A stretch of 64,000 nucleotides of DNA from Oenanthe sinensis (taxonomy: Eukaryota > Streptophyta > Magnoliopsida > Apiales > Apiaceae): positions 9,858,001-9,922,000 of the forward strand of contig JAPMAC010000221.1 of NCBI GenBank assembly GCA_028671895.1, given 5' to 3'. The position numbers were made by a program, and so were the translations under genes. Numbering within the stretch: position 1 is the stretch's first letter; each line of letters opens with the position of its first letter. The notes beneath the pieces were generated by a model, which made no database searches, was not told where the DNA came from, and saw only the letters and a list, made by a program, of their open reading frames with translations. Positions 1 through 11,479 of the stretch are shown here, in pieces.

Positions 1-350
1 TCCCTTTTTCTGTGAGTATATTGTCCAATCAAAAGCCAATAACACCTTTTACACTTTTTGTCTTTTTGAAAAGAAGATCAAAAGTTACTGGGTTTGTCTT
101 CTTTGTCAAGAACAATGAAGAACACTACAAACCAAAGTACCCAGATTAATTCACAAAAATTATCTAAAATCCACCCAAGCTAAATAATCACACCTGGAGT
201 ATTTAAATAATTTTTGGGATGAGTTTTCACCGAAAAATAAATAAATTAAGGCACACTTTTCAAGAAAAACTCGAAAATTAGATCTGGAAGAGAAAACTCA
301 TTAATCTTCTACCAAACACAAGGATCTATGTTTTGTTTGTCAAACATTAG

Positions 351-362
351 GCTCTGATACCA
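351..362 (-). other. Primer-binding site of the left Sirevirus-like copia element
   Basis: On the minus strand this reads TATCAGAGC preceded by TTGG, the complement of the 3' end of initiator tRNA-Met that plant Ty1/copia elements use to prime minus-strand DNA synthesis. It lies directly inside the LTR boundary at 365. The element is therefore transcribed leftward. Its untranslated leader fills bases 1-350, where I see no gag start, and its genes lie beyond the left edge. Confidence 0.8.
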
Positions 363-364
363 AT

Positions 365-1640
365 TGTTAGGTCCAAATGTGTTGTAGAGGGGGGGTGAAT
401 ACAACTTTTAATATTTATGGAGCAATAAATATTATGTAATAAATGAACACAAAGATTCAAGGAATATATGTCTTATATATCACTTGAAGGGATTGCTACA
501 ACATTCATTACAATAGTACAACAGAAGTAAAGAGGGTAGTAAATGATACTAAGCTCTGTGAATGTACTCTCTCTCTATTACAAGTGTTTCTCTCGAATAT
601 TGCTCTCTTTGTAATGTTACACAAGTACTTCTATTTATACTACTTTGTAATCTATGACTTGTAGTCTTCAAACGATAAGATGTGAGTGGTCTAATGTTGT
701 CCACGTTAATCTTATCATGTCTTGAAAGCTTGGAAATCTGCCACCAGGATGATGCCATGTGTCATGTTGAAACTGTTTTCTATGTAGAATTTCTACATGG
801 GAAATTCTACTTAGCTCTATCTAGAACTCTAAGTAGAATTTCTACATAGGAATTTCTACTTGGCTATCTCGAACTTTTAAGTAGAATTTCTACATAGGAA
901 ATTCGAGATAGCAAACTTCCTTAATACTTAGAAAATATTTTCATCTCCAGAATTTTCTACATAGGAAATTCGACTTGGGAATTTCTACATAGGAAATTCG
1001 AGATAGCTTCCTGAGTTGAGTACTTAGAAAATATTTTCTCCTCCAGAATTTCTACTTGGCTCTAAGTAGAAGTTTATCCAGAATTTCTAGATAGGAATTT
1101 CTACATAGGTTCCCTTGTAAGTACTTAGAGAAATTCTAGGCTTCAACTTGAAACTTCAATGCAACATCTTGAACTTGTGATTTCTTCGTGCCTTCAATAT
1201 TCTTCAACAAGCTCTTGAACATGGATCTCTGCTGCTGACATAAACTTGCTATCAATGTCCTGACACTTGATGCAATGGTCTGGTTCATAAGTGACTAGTC
1301 TTGATAGAGTTCTTGCTTCTGAATAGATTTCCATGTTCAATTAGAAATGTGGCTTTCCAACAATTGCTTTCCTTCTTCTTCACTTGAAATCAATTAGTCT
1401 TATTGTTACTAATAGTTATGATCTTGATTCATTGAATTACAAATCACAGGGGCATGAACAACTTTGACTTGAACTTCTTCCAATGATTTCTTCTTTGTTT
1501 GATCATATTCAATTACTTTGTCTTCATTTGTATTGATTTCATTGTGACTTCTCGTTCTTGATTGACTTCGGGTTAAGTATCTTTTCTTTAGTTGAGTTAC
1601 ATTAGATATAGTGTTACAAGTTTAGACACTCTGCCTTTCA
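365..1640 (-). mobile_element. 5' LTR of a Sirevirus-like Ty1/copia element
   Basis: A 1276-bp LTR bounded by TG (365-366) and CA (1639-1640), with the tRNA-Met PBS immediately to its left. The start resembles the LTR start of the complete Sirevirus at 27114: both begin TGTTAGG and soon reach a run of seven or eight G. The right end is fixed by the coding sequence it interrupts, because the copia ORF to the right stops exactly here, one residue run before the expected GAG-pre-integrase motif. The other LTR is outside the window. The TSD should be ATATG (1641-1645), but the partner copy cannot be seen. Confidence 0.75.
782..1120. repeat. Array of short palindromes around GTAGAAATTCTAC inside the LTR
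   Basis: The words GTAGAATTTCTAC, GAATTTCTACATAGG and GGAAATTCGAGATAGC recur about six to eight times in 340 bp, spaced irregularly. GAATTTC and GAAATTC arms flank CTACATAG in several copies, so each copy can fold back. A longer block, TACTTAGAAAATATTTTC plus CTCCAGAATTT, is present twice (about 929-955 and 1020-1049). Confidence 0.7.
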
Positions 1641-2966
1641 ATATGTTTGGTTCAAAGAAGAAGGTTCCTTTCTTTTAGTAGTGATAGAAGATGTGTTATT
1701 TAATACCCTATGTTGTAGTTGCAGTGCAGGTTGATTAGGAGTGATTATGTATAAATTGTCTTGCAATGTACCAGAACATATAACTAGTTTATTCCTCATA
1801 ATTGAAACATTATGATCCAAACAAACATTATAACCATCCAAAGCAAGTTTAGAAACCGAAATTAAATTCCTTCTAAACGAAGGTACATAAAGACAATTGT
1901 TCAAAACCAAATTCCTATCATCACCAAAAGATAAATTAACATCTCCCACTACAACTACTGCTACTTTCGTAGCATCTCCCATGAACACATATATCTCGCC
2001 ATCTCTAAGCATTCTGGATTGCTGGAACCCCTGCATAGAATTACAAACATGATCAGTGGCTCCTGTATCTACACACCAAGTGCTCGTAGATATAGCCGCT
2101 ATATATGTTTCTGTAACTAGAGAAAGAGACATACCAGTATTGTTTTTCTTCTTAGGAAGAGGACAATCCTGTTTCCAGTGACCCGACTGCTTGCACCTGA
2201 AGCACTTGCCCTTGGGCTTTTTCACAGCACCACCTTGAACTCCCACAGCTTTCACAACTTTCTGTGTCTGAGCCTTTTTCTTCTTCTTGGCTTTCGGCTT
2301 AGAAGAAGAAGGTTTCTCAGCCACATTGACTTGAACACTCTGCTGAAAAAGTCCTTCAGCTGCCTGAAGTTCTGTCAGAAGTTCCGCAAGACTATACATT
2401 CTTTTGTTCATGGTGTAATTCAAGCGGAACTGCTCAAAACTTTTAGGTAAACTCATAAGGATGATATCGATCTGGGTTTCCCCATCAACCTCAGCACCAA
2501 GGATCTCCATCTCATTCAGATGTGACATCATCCTGAGAACATGATCCCTTACAGGTGTCCCTTCAGCCATCTGAGTGTTCATTAAAGCTTTCATTACTAC
2601 TTGCCTTGCAGCCCTATTCTGATCTCCAAAAAGTTCTTTGAGATTAAAGAGCATATCTGAAGCAGTGGCCATAGCCTGATGCTGATGCTGCAAAACACCT
2701 GACATTGCTGCCAGAATGTAACATCGCGACATCTCATCAGCCTTAATCCACTTCTTATAATACTCATTCTCAACTTCAGAAGCATTCTCAGCGGGCTCCT
2801 CTGGCTTGGGTTCATTAATGCAAAATTTGTACTCCTCAGCAGTCAACACAATGTCCAAATTACGTTTCCATTCAATATAGTTAGGTCCAGTAAGTTTGTT
2901 ATCCTTAAGTATGGTAAAAAGTGGATTAAAGCCCATTATATCCTGAGAATCATACATATAACACAT
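1638..2966 (-). pseudogene. Ty1/copia gag-protease fragment, truncated by LTR insertion
   Basis: N-terminal part of a copia polyprotein, 442 codons. It has a UBN2-type gag region (LTGPNYIEWKRNLDIVL near residue 25), a lysine-rich stretch, a CCHC zinc knuckle CFRCKQSGHWKQDC near residue 255, and an aspartic protease start with WCVDTGATDHVCNS near residue 297. An ATG at 2966 opens the frame, but ATG 2936 (MGFNP) better fits the family start. The frame stays open until NQTY, just before the usual LWHLRLGHI of the pre-integrase domain, where the LTR at 365-1640 begins. Integrase, RT and RNase H must lie left of the window. The clean reading frame suggests this copy was fairly young when it was broken. 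Confidence 0.85.
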
Positions 2967-4552
2967 AATTAGAGGGTGTTTAAAAAAATTGGTTCCTCTA
3001 ACAATTATTTAAAATTAAAACACCAACACTTAAACACCATAGGTTTCCGGTATGCCACGTTGGGTGACTTATATACCACCTAAATTTATTTAAATGTTAC
3101 TTCGGTCCTACTACTAAATAATTAGTCACGTTAGGGTGATCTATATTATTTTTCATAGCTAAGTGTATACCATTATTAAATCTTAAATTAATAATAATAA
3201 TACCAGATGCGCCTTTTGACTATGATAAATTCTTGCTCCCAACAATAAGATACTACTAAAATTACAAATCTAAAGAGTATTCAGACTGACTGGCCAGGCC
3301 GGTGGAAGCATTGCCAAGAGGCTAACCACTTTCTAGACACCAATCTAAATGGCCAGGTAAGCTGCACGCTTTCCTAGACACCAACGCAAGAATACTCAAA
3401 GATGTGTTATTTTAGATTCTCTTCCTAGTTGAGCGTGAAAGCTATCAAAAAATAGGGTATCCTTTTATTATTTGAATTCTATGAAACTTAGTACGCCACG
3501 TTGGGTGACATATGTACCTTCCAATATTCATAATTAATTTTAGAAGTTTGTTCTAGTAATTTCCATAACACTCTAGACACCATAAATTACATGCCACGAT
3601 GGGTGACATATACATAATTTATATTCGACTTAGTGTTAAATTACATACAAACAATAATGGAGACCATGGGATTTAATACCAAATTAATTCCCTCTCCCAC
3701 TTAGTATTTTACTATGAGGATTTTATCTAGATGCATCGTCCTATGTTATTTTTTCGCAGTTCACATGTATCATAATAACAATACATATAACACATAACAT
3801 AGCAGCATACTCATCATGATTAAAGCATAATAAAACAGCCCTATGTCCATGTCGTTCTAGCATGCGAAGGGTTAGTATCACATGGCATAACAAACAAACA
3901 TGGAACACATAGTAGTAATAATCAAGATCAGCAAACATTATGTAAAACATAATAAAATACATCCACTATTATGGCCCCGAAGAATAATCTTCAAAATCAT
4001 CCATCGATAAATTTTCGAAAATCTTCAGCCGCCTGTTTGACTGCCTAAACGAGCTCAGAATGGCTTGAAAAATCTGGAGATGGTTTCCATCTTAGCCTGT
4101 AGGTCTCGTTCTGCCGTTTCCGAAAAGGTATTATTCGCCCCAATCGGATATCGTATGCAAAATCTGTAGCCAGAACAGCGAAGGAGCCACGAAAACAGCA
4201 TATAGCAGCGGAAGAACTCTGTTTCTCGCATCTTCGTTGATCAAACAATTACATACGACAAATACAACAGAAAAATCTATTCTATTACATCAGATCATAA
4301 TCTAAATTGAATACAATTCGAATTACAAGATTACAATCAAAATAGAAATTAAAAATTAAAACTAATCATGATCAACCCTCATGATTTAATTTACAACCAC
4401 GATAAACCACGTGGGATCCAAAAACATAATTACAACCATGGTCATAATAGTGGATAACAACCTGCATCAAAAAAACAATACAAACCCACCACTATATACA
4501 TACATAATTACGACATGGACATCATATCATATAACGCAGAACCCTAGAACCT
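2967..4552 (-). other. Long untranslated leader of the older copia element
   Basis: About 1.6 kb between the gag start and the PBS, with no supportable ORF. It contains three copies of GCCACGTTGGGTGAC (3054-3068, 3495-3509, and 3593-3607 with one change), each followed by an AT-rich ATAT(A/G)TACC-like tail. It also has several copies of CTAGACACCA. Part of it could be a separate insertion; I see no TIR or LTR that would show this. Confidence 0.5.
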
Positions 4553-4568
4553 GGCTCTTGATGCCAAT
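4553..4568 (-). other. Degenerate primer-binding site of the older copia element
   Basis: The minus strand reads TTGGCATCAAGAGCC immediately inside the LTR. This is the initiator tRNA-Met PBS with one substitution and one extra A. It fixes the left boundary of the LTR at 4569. Confidence 0.55.
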
Positions 4569-5725
4569 TGTTGGGACAATCGAATCATGATGCTGCGTTT
4601 TATGATATGAAAACGAACGAGTTTGAATAGAAAATTAACCTTAATCGCTACGGCGCAAGCGATTCAAATCCACGTCTTCTACTGTATTCCCGTATTCACC
4701 TTGAGCGAAGTGTGGCCTTCGATCCTCCCAAGGTTGCCTCCCTTCTAGCTTTGAGATCTTGGAACCCTAGTTCTTGGTTACCTCCTTGAACGGCTGCTCA
4801 CAAAAACCCTAGTATTTCTCAACCCTTAGCTAGAAGAGAATAAGATGAATATATAGGCTACAGTAGGGATCCTGGATAATTAGGTCGGGCCTTCCAATGA
4901 CATTCTGGGTCAAGCCCGATGTCATTAAATATTAATTCAATCCACTAAAGAATTAATATTTGCACTACCTCTCCTAATGCCGTAATTTAATTATTTAATT
5001 CGGCTCCAATATTATTTGCTTATTAAATTCCCCATGTTTAAGATATCGAATGTCCATTAATTAAATTAATTTCTGATAATTAATTTAATCAATATCTTTT
5101 ATCCTTGATCATCCACTCAACCTTATAATTATGCAAGAACAAATCTGCCTGCAGGACTAAAGCATAATTATCTTTATGAGCTTTCAAGAGGACATCATCA
5201 CCCGAATATTTTCGGACACGGTTTCCTTTTATAGTCAATATCTCACTCTGTATGCAATGTCATTGTCCAAAACATAATATTGTGATTAACAAAAAATTAC
5301 ATCACATATGAATCAAAACATGTGCATTGCATACAAGTGTCAATCACTGTATCCGGATTAAGAACCTAAGCAATAATAATATTATAGAATCTTAGTTCTT
5401 CTTTATTATCAGAATAGAAGAACAATTCTAATATTTTAATCCCGATCAATATACACAAAGCATACAAGTATTATTCAATAATCAAGATAGATTATTTCCA
5501 AATAATACTTCAGTCATTCCAGTGGTTTGTTTAACTCCACTTAAACTATGAACATTTATTATATTATATATAGACACTGACAATCTAATCTTCTGTTATC
5601 CCATTTGATACTAGATTATCCACAATATATAATATACAAACAGTGTTAAAATACGTATTCAAGATTCTCAATAAAAAAAGACAATGTCATATATTTCAAA
5701 CGAATAGTTCAGTAACTCCCTAACA
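4569..5725 (-). mobile_element. 5' LTR of the older Ty1/copia element
   Basis: A 1157-bp interval beginning TGTTGGGAC and ending CTCCCTAACA, so TG...CA, directly next to a PBS. To its right the sequence changes at once into plus-strand Ty3/gypsy gag, so this is the point where the copia element entered the gypsy element. The expected 5-bp TSD on this side is GGAAT (5726-5730); the partner is off the left edge. Confidence 0.7.
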
Positions 5726-6240
5726 GGAATAACAAACGCAAGAGATCCTAGAGCCCGGATAATAGAAACAAGGGTCGTAGGGACAGAAGCCCCAACCTGA
5801 GGAAGTCTAATAGAAAGGAGAGATATAGGTCCCCTGAAGCAACAGATCAGATGATAAGAGACCCTATCAGAAATATGACCAACACACCTCTCTACTGGCC
5901 CCTATTGAGCATATTTATGCTATTAATGCTACTAAAGGGATATTCAAGAAGCCTCCACCCATGACAAAATATGGAAAAAGGGACTCACGGAAGTTCTGTG
6001 CCTATCATGATCAGTCAGGCCATGACACTACCAACTACAGGCATCTTAAAAACTAGATTGAGGACCTCATCAGGAGTGGTCACCTCACTGAATGGGTAGT
6101 AAGAGAAGTGAAGAAGCAATAGGGAAGTGACTATCATAACGTTCCGTCTCCTCCTTCGAAAAATAAGGCACCCGAGAATAAAGAGAGGCCCGACCAGGGC
6201 AATACCCGTGAAGGTAGTATTCATGTTGTCATAGGGGGTC
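5726..6240 (+). pseudogene. Tat-lineage Ty3/gypsy gag, C-terminal end
   Basis: Reading across stops gives an APIEHIYAINA...FKKPPPM region, then KFCAYHDQSGHDTTNYRHLK and IEDLIRSGHL. This is the conserved end of plant Tat-lineage gag. The usual last zinc-ligand Cys is Tyr here (TTNY), and in-frame stops follow the motif and end the frame at the KKQ. The 5' part of gag is displaced to the left by the copia insertion. Confidence 0.75.
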
Positions 6241-6370
6241 CTCACATTGGGGGGACAGTAAAAGAGCTTTGGAATGATACACTTGAGAAGCTAAGGAGCG
6301 TCCTCTCACTATCATCCATCATCTCTCTCAGAGACCTCTCAAGCTATTTAAGGTAGAGGAGATCGACATT

Positions 6371-6760
6371 ATGTTCACCGAGGAGGATGCCAAGTGGGTT
6401 CATCACTCTCATAGTGACGCCCTGGTAGTTAAAGTAAAGATCGGCTTTTCGAATGTGCACAGATTACTTGTTGATAATGTGAGCGCTATCAATGTCCTCA
6501 TTTATGACGTCTACCAAAAGATGGGTCTCCTTGACAGGGATCTCACACCCACAGTCGGCCAATGGTATGGATTCACTGGAGCCTCGGTTAGCATCAAAGG
6601 CCTCATAAAACTCCTCATCACTTTGGGGGAGGAGCCTTGTATGACCACCCAAGTTGCTGCCTTCATGGTAGTCGACCAGCACTCTACCTATAATGCTATA
6701 GTTGGCAGGCCCATACTCAAAGAAATAAGAGTGGTGACCTCTATCTACCACCTCTCATGA
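6371..6760 (+). pseudogene. Tat Ty3/gypsy aspartic protease domain, decayed
   Basis: 129 open codons with the retropepsin pattern: VHRLLVDNVSAINVL near residue 35, and the flap/dimer end YNAIVGRPILKEI near residue 110. Active elements have D-(T/N/G)-G-S at the catalytic turn. Here the Asp is kept but the following Gly is Val, so the enzyme is probably dead. Downstream, 6829-7290 continues the linker between protease and RT in another frame, showing a frameshift. Confidence 0.75.
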
Positions 6761-7559
6761 AGTTCCCCACTCCCAAGGGGGTAGAATGTGTAAAGGGCTG
6801 TCAACACGAGTCCCGATAATGCTACAATATGGCTCTCAGATCGACTAAAAGAGAGAACCGAGGAGTGGAAGCCTTAAATGTAGAAGATTACAAGTCAAAG
6901 CCAGATAATGCTACATGTAAGCCAAAAGTAGAGGATGCTATGCGCAACATCATTACTATCGAAGAGCTCCCAAAAGATTATTTTGAAAGCATGGGAATTC
7001 AGGTAGAACCGGTGCATGGGGTACTCTTGATGGAACCATCTCAGCCAATCCAAAATTTCGTAGAAGGAATTGTTGAGGAGGTCAGTGATGATGAAGAGAC
7101 CTCAGAGCAGTTGGTAAAAAGAATCAGTAAAGGCAAGTGGGTTCGAAAGGAGACCTCAACAGTTATAAACCTCCCCAATGGGATAACTCCAGAAGTCACA
7201 GTCACTTCTGAGAGATTAATCAACTTTAGCGGACCCGAGGGTATGTACTGGAAGACCGGAATAACAAAGAGCTCTCTGTTAAAGAAGTGAAAGAAGTAAG
7301 CAAGATTTAGGAGTTCGAGGTAGACATTGATCCATATATGCCCGCTCATATAGAGAGAGTCGTGGCAGCTAAAGACACCATCACAATCTTGGTGGACGCC
7401 CAAGACCCTTCTAAATCTCTGAAGATCGGTTCTAATCTCTGCCCAAAAATGAGACACTCTCTGGCCTCCTTCTTCAAGAGTAATTTGATGTGTTTGCCTG
7501 TTCTCACGCCGATATGGTGGGGATTGATCCGAATGTTATGTGCCACCGGCTCAACATTG

Positions 7560-8170
7560 ACCCAAATAAAAAGGGAGTGAGGCAGAAAAAATGCCATGTT
7601 AGCGGAGAAAGACTCGAAGCTCTCAAGGAAGAAGTGGACTGACTTCTCAACGTTGGCCTCATCAAAGAAGCTTTCTATCCCACATAGCTGGCCAATTCGG
7701 TTCTCGTCAAGAAGCCTAATGGGAAGTGGAGAACATACTTCGACTTCACCGACTTAAATAAACATTGCCCAATGACAGTTTCCCTCTGCCAAGAATTGAT
7801 CAGCTGATGGGTGCAATTGTTGGTCATGCACTACTTAGCTTCATGGATGCTTATTCAGGGTACAACCAGATCCCCATGTATGAGCCGACCAGGAGCACAC
7901 AACTTTCATCACTAATAGGGGTCTCTATTGTTATGTCGGAATACCTTTCGGCCTACTCAATGTCAGATCCACCTATCAAAGTCTAGTCAACATGATGTTT
8001 GAGAAGCAAATTGGCAAAACTATGGAAGTGTATGTGGATGACATGTTGGTTAAGTCTAAGGAGGTCGCGGATCACGTTGGCCACTTAGCCGGGATGTTCA
8101 GCATCTTGAGGAAGTACCGGATGAAACTCAACCCCCGGAAATGTGTCTTTGGGGTGGAATCTGAATAATT
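7560..8170 (+). pseudogene. Tat Ty3/gypsy reverse transcriptase, decayed
   Basis: Translating across stops and frameshifts gives the linker/RT start (GLIKEAFYP, VKKPNGKWRTYFDFTDLNK), then DSFPLPRIDQL, SFMDAYSGYNQI, and the catalytic YVDDMLVKSKE near 8028-8060, followed by LNPRKCVFGV. The family order is intact. The frame changes between 7338, 7765 and 8232, and there are stops such as the one after FGVES, so no polyprotein can be made. Confidence 0.85.
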
Positions 8171-8830
8171 CCTAGGATTCATTGTCAATCACCGAGGGAT
8201 CGAAGCCAACCCGGCCAAGATCAAAGCTTTAATGGAAATGAGATCACCTAAAAGGGCAAAAGAGGTCCAGAGCCTGACTGATCGGATAGCGGCCTTAAAC
8301 CGCTTTATCTCTAAGTCATCCGACAAGTGCCAAGAGTTCTTCAAAGCCATCAAGAAGATAGGAAAAAAATTCGAGTGGACTCCTGAATGTGAAGAGGCCT
8401 TCCAAAAGATTAAGGAGCATCTGAGCAGCCCGCATCTCATAGCTAAGCCTCTAGTAGGGGAGACTTTAATTCTCTAAATTGTTGTCTCTGACTATTCAGT
8501 TAGTGCTATGTTGGTCAGGAAGGAAGGGGACACCCAGTTTCTCGTGTATTATGTAAGCAAGAGGATGCTCGATGCTAAGACCCGGTACACTAACATGGAA
8601 AAGTTGGTTTATTCTCTCATTCTAGCATCAAGGAAACTCCGACCTTACTTTCAGGCTCACAAGATTAAAGTAAGAACCGCCTACCCACTAAGACAGGTGA
8701 TGCACAAACCTGGAATATCTGACAGACTACTAAAATGGGCAGTTGAGTTGGGCCAGTTTGACGTCTCTTACAAGCCCCATAGTGCTATAAAGGGATAAGT
8801 ACTAGCTGACTTCATTCTGGAATTCTCGCC
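8171..8830 (+). pseudogene. Tat Ty3/gypsy connection and first RNase H domain, decayed
   Basis: It starts with FLGFIVNHRGIEANPAKIKAL, goes through the LTDRIAALNRFISK and FEWTPECEEAFQKIKEHL connection, and continues into YYVSKRM, the TRYTNMEKLVYSLILASRKL core and KWAVELGQFDVSY. This is the gypsy RNase H adjoining RT. A stop after TLIL (about 8477) and another at about 8798 interrupt it. Confidence 0.8.
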
Positions 8831-8876
8831 TCACAATGAGGACAGCTCACAAGCCCTCATCGAAATCTCTAACACC

Positions 8877-9440
8877 GTGAAAGAAGGAGTCAATGAGAAC
8901 AACGCTCTATGGTGGATGATGTATGTTGATGGAGCTGTGAATAATGAGGGAGCTGGTGTAGGAATAGAATTGGTCATTCTGAAGGGACAAAGACTTAATA
9001 CATCTATCCATTTAACCTTTCAGGCCACAAATAATGATGCTGAATATGAGGCCCTCATATCCGGCCTCAAGCTAGCCTTAGAAATGAAGGTGGAAAATCT
9101 TAATATTTTCAGTGACTCCATGCTGGTTGTCTACCAAATCAAAAGGGGGTTTCAAGCTAGAGGTCCCCGTACTAAATTATATATCAAATGCTCCCGGAAG
9201 CTCATCGGCCTATTCAAGGAAGTCAAAATTGAACAACTCCCACGGGACCAAAATGTACGTGCGGATGTGCTGGCCAAACTCGGCTCTCAGCGCGAGGCCA
9301 CTCTGTTAGGGATCATCCCCCTTGAAATTCAAAGGGGGCCCAGTGTCCCCGAGGAATCAGATGTGAAGAAGCCTTTACCACTTGAGCTGATGGAAATTAA
9401 AGTTGAAGCTCTAGCCCCAACTTGCATGACCCCAATATAG
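8877..9440 (+). pseudogene. Second (archaeal/plant-type) RNase H of the Tat element
   Basis: 187 open codons forming a complete extra RNase H fold with the catalytic acids visible: MYVDGAVNNEG (first Asp), NDAEYEALISGL (Glu), FSDSMLVVYQI (Asp), and QNVRADVLAKL (last Asp). This additional domain between RNase H and integrase marks the Tat lineage within Ty3/gypsy. It is the longest undamaged stretch of this element. Confidence 0.85.
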
Positions 9441-10657
9441 GATTACATCAAAACGGGCTTTTTACCTGAAAATAAAAACGAAACTAGGAGAATCAACTAC
9501 AAAGTTGCACGGTATGTTATCTATGATGAGGACCTCATAGGAGAGGCTTCAATGTTCCACTTCTCAGATGTGTCGATGGGACTGAGTGCACTTACATACT
9601 CCAAGAGGTGCAAGAGGGCATCTATGACAATCACACGGGGGAGAGGTCTCTAGCCCAAAAGATCCTCTGCCAAGGCTACTACTAGCCTACTCTCAAACAT
9701 GATGCCTTCAAGTTCACTAGAGGCTGCGACAAATGTCAAAGATATGCTAACTTCAGCAACATCCCAGCTACTTCACTCACCTCTCTAGTGAGACCGTGGC
9801 CCTTTGTCATGTGGGAAATTGATCTGATAGGAGAACTCTCAAAAGCTAAGGGAGGGGTCAAGTATGATGTGGTAGCAGTTGATTATTTCATTAAGTGGGC
9901 CGAGGCTGAGTCCTTATCCACTATCACTGCCAAAAAGCTTAAGGACTTTGTGTACAGGGATATTGCATGCAGGTTTGGGATACCCTACAAGCTCATCTCA
10001 GACAATGGGAAGCAGTTTGATTCTAAGGAAATGCGTGAATTCTGTGACAACCTGGGCATCAAAAAGGATTTCTCATATGTATGTCACCCTCAATCCAATG
10101 GTCAGACAGAGGTGGTCAATAAAATAATCAAGCATACTCTAAAAGCCAAGTTGGATGAGAGTAAGGGAAACTGGCCCGAAGAACTCCCTAGGGTACTATG
10201 GTCCTACAATACTACCCTGAGAAGCACTACTAGTGAGACCTCATTCGCCCTAAAATATGGGTGTCAAGCTATGGTCCCTGTATAAGTAGGCTCCAGATCA
10301 TTCCATTGAGATTACTTTGACCCCGACAATAATGAGGTCAATCACCGACTCTACCTCGACATGATTGAAGAGACCTGGGTAGACTCTTAAGCCCGTCTAA
10401 AATCATATCATCAAAGGAAAGCTAGGCACTATAACAGAAAAATGAAGGCCCTCCCCATCCGGGTCGGAGATCTAGTCCTACAACGGGTCATACCAAACAC
10501 TAGGATTCAAACACATGGAGTATTCGGCGCTAACTGGGAAGGCCCCTACAAAGTCAAGACTGTTCTTTGGGAAGGAACCTATCATCTCACCGACCTCAAG
10601 TACAAGCTTATTTCACGAGCATGTAATGCGGAACATCTCAAGAAGTATTTACCTTAA
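9441..10657 (+). pseudogene. Tat Ty3/gypsy integrase with C-terminal domain, decayed
   Basis: Remnants of the zinc-binding domain (CDKCQRYAN, about 9728-9752) are followed by the catalytic core: WEIDLIGELSKAKGG, VAVDYFIKWAEAE, ISDNGKQFDSKEMREFC (second Asp) and HPQSNGQTEVVNK (Glu), open from 9788 to 10285. After a stop the C-terminal domain resumes at about 10442 (RVGDLVLQRV, GVFGANWEGPYKV) and ends NAEHLKKYLP before a stop at 10655-10657. This is the natural end of pol. Stops and frameshifts make it a pseudogene. Confidence 0.85.
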
Positions 10658-11470
10658 CTGCCCATGCAACTGGCATCATTATTTATTCCTAGACTTCGTA
10701 TGAATAAATCATCTTAAGTCTCGGGGGTAGTAGTGTTATATAAACACCTCTTCGAGCTGATGTAATGACTCTATTGGCCCTATGTTCTTCAATTATTTAA
10801 TTTTCTTTCAAATTTCGTTTGTTATGTATTGATAATTGTTAAAGTTCATGCAGTTAGGGCCAAGCTATGCCAATGTGCAGCCAGAAATTGCAAAGCTAGG
10901 CGAGGCCTATCGGCCAGTCAAACGATGTGACATGGGGCCCGCGTCCCCACATAAACAGGGGATGTGAGGCCACAACCACGGACCTCGTTGGAACGAGCTC
11001 AGGCCAGTATAGGTGCAAGGCCATTCGGTTCTAGAGCACACGAACCGAGACCCCCAAGCGTGGCCAGAAATGTGCGAACCAACAAGGATGAGTCTGTTTG
11101 GTGTGATCTAAGTGCAGTTATCATATGCAGAAACATGGTAAAGCAAATTAAGCGAACTTACTAGCTAAATGATGCAAAGCCATAATGAAGGGATCACAGA
11201 AGTGACCTCAGAACAGTTGTGTGCCTGAATTTAAAGGAATGTGCAATATAAGGGTAAACAATGCGAGTAGAATATCAAAGCATGTATAACTAAAATGGTG
11301 CGAACAAGATGGAGATGGGACAAATTAAAACATTCAAAATGGAAGAAAAGTTGTTACAAGTGCAAGGCAGGGTCGGTGCCCGCAACCCATTAAATTCAGC
11401 TCACACGCGAGCACAAAATACTTATTCAAATAAACAATTATAAATGAAGAAAGGAAATTATGAAGCCTCC
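10658..11470 (+). other. Non-coding spacer between Tat pol and its antisense ORF
   Basis: It begins with an ATAAATCATCTTAAGTCTCGGGGGTAGTAG segment. The Tat fragment at 52500-52556 has the corresponding CTAGGGGGTAGTAG after its own integrase end. I see no gene here. Confidence 0.5.
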
Positions 11471-11479
11471 TCCTACTAT

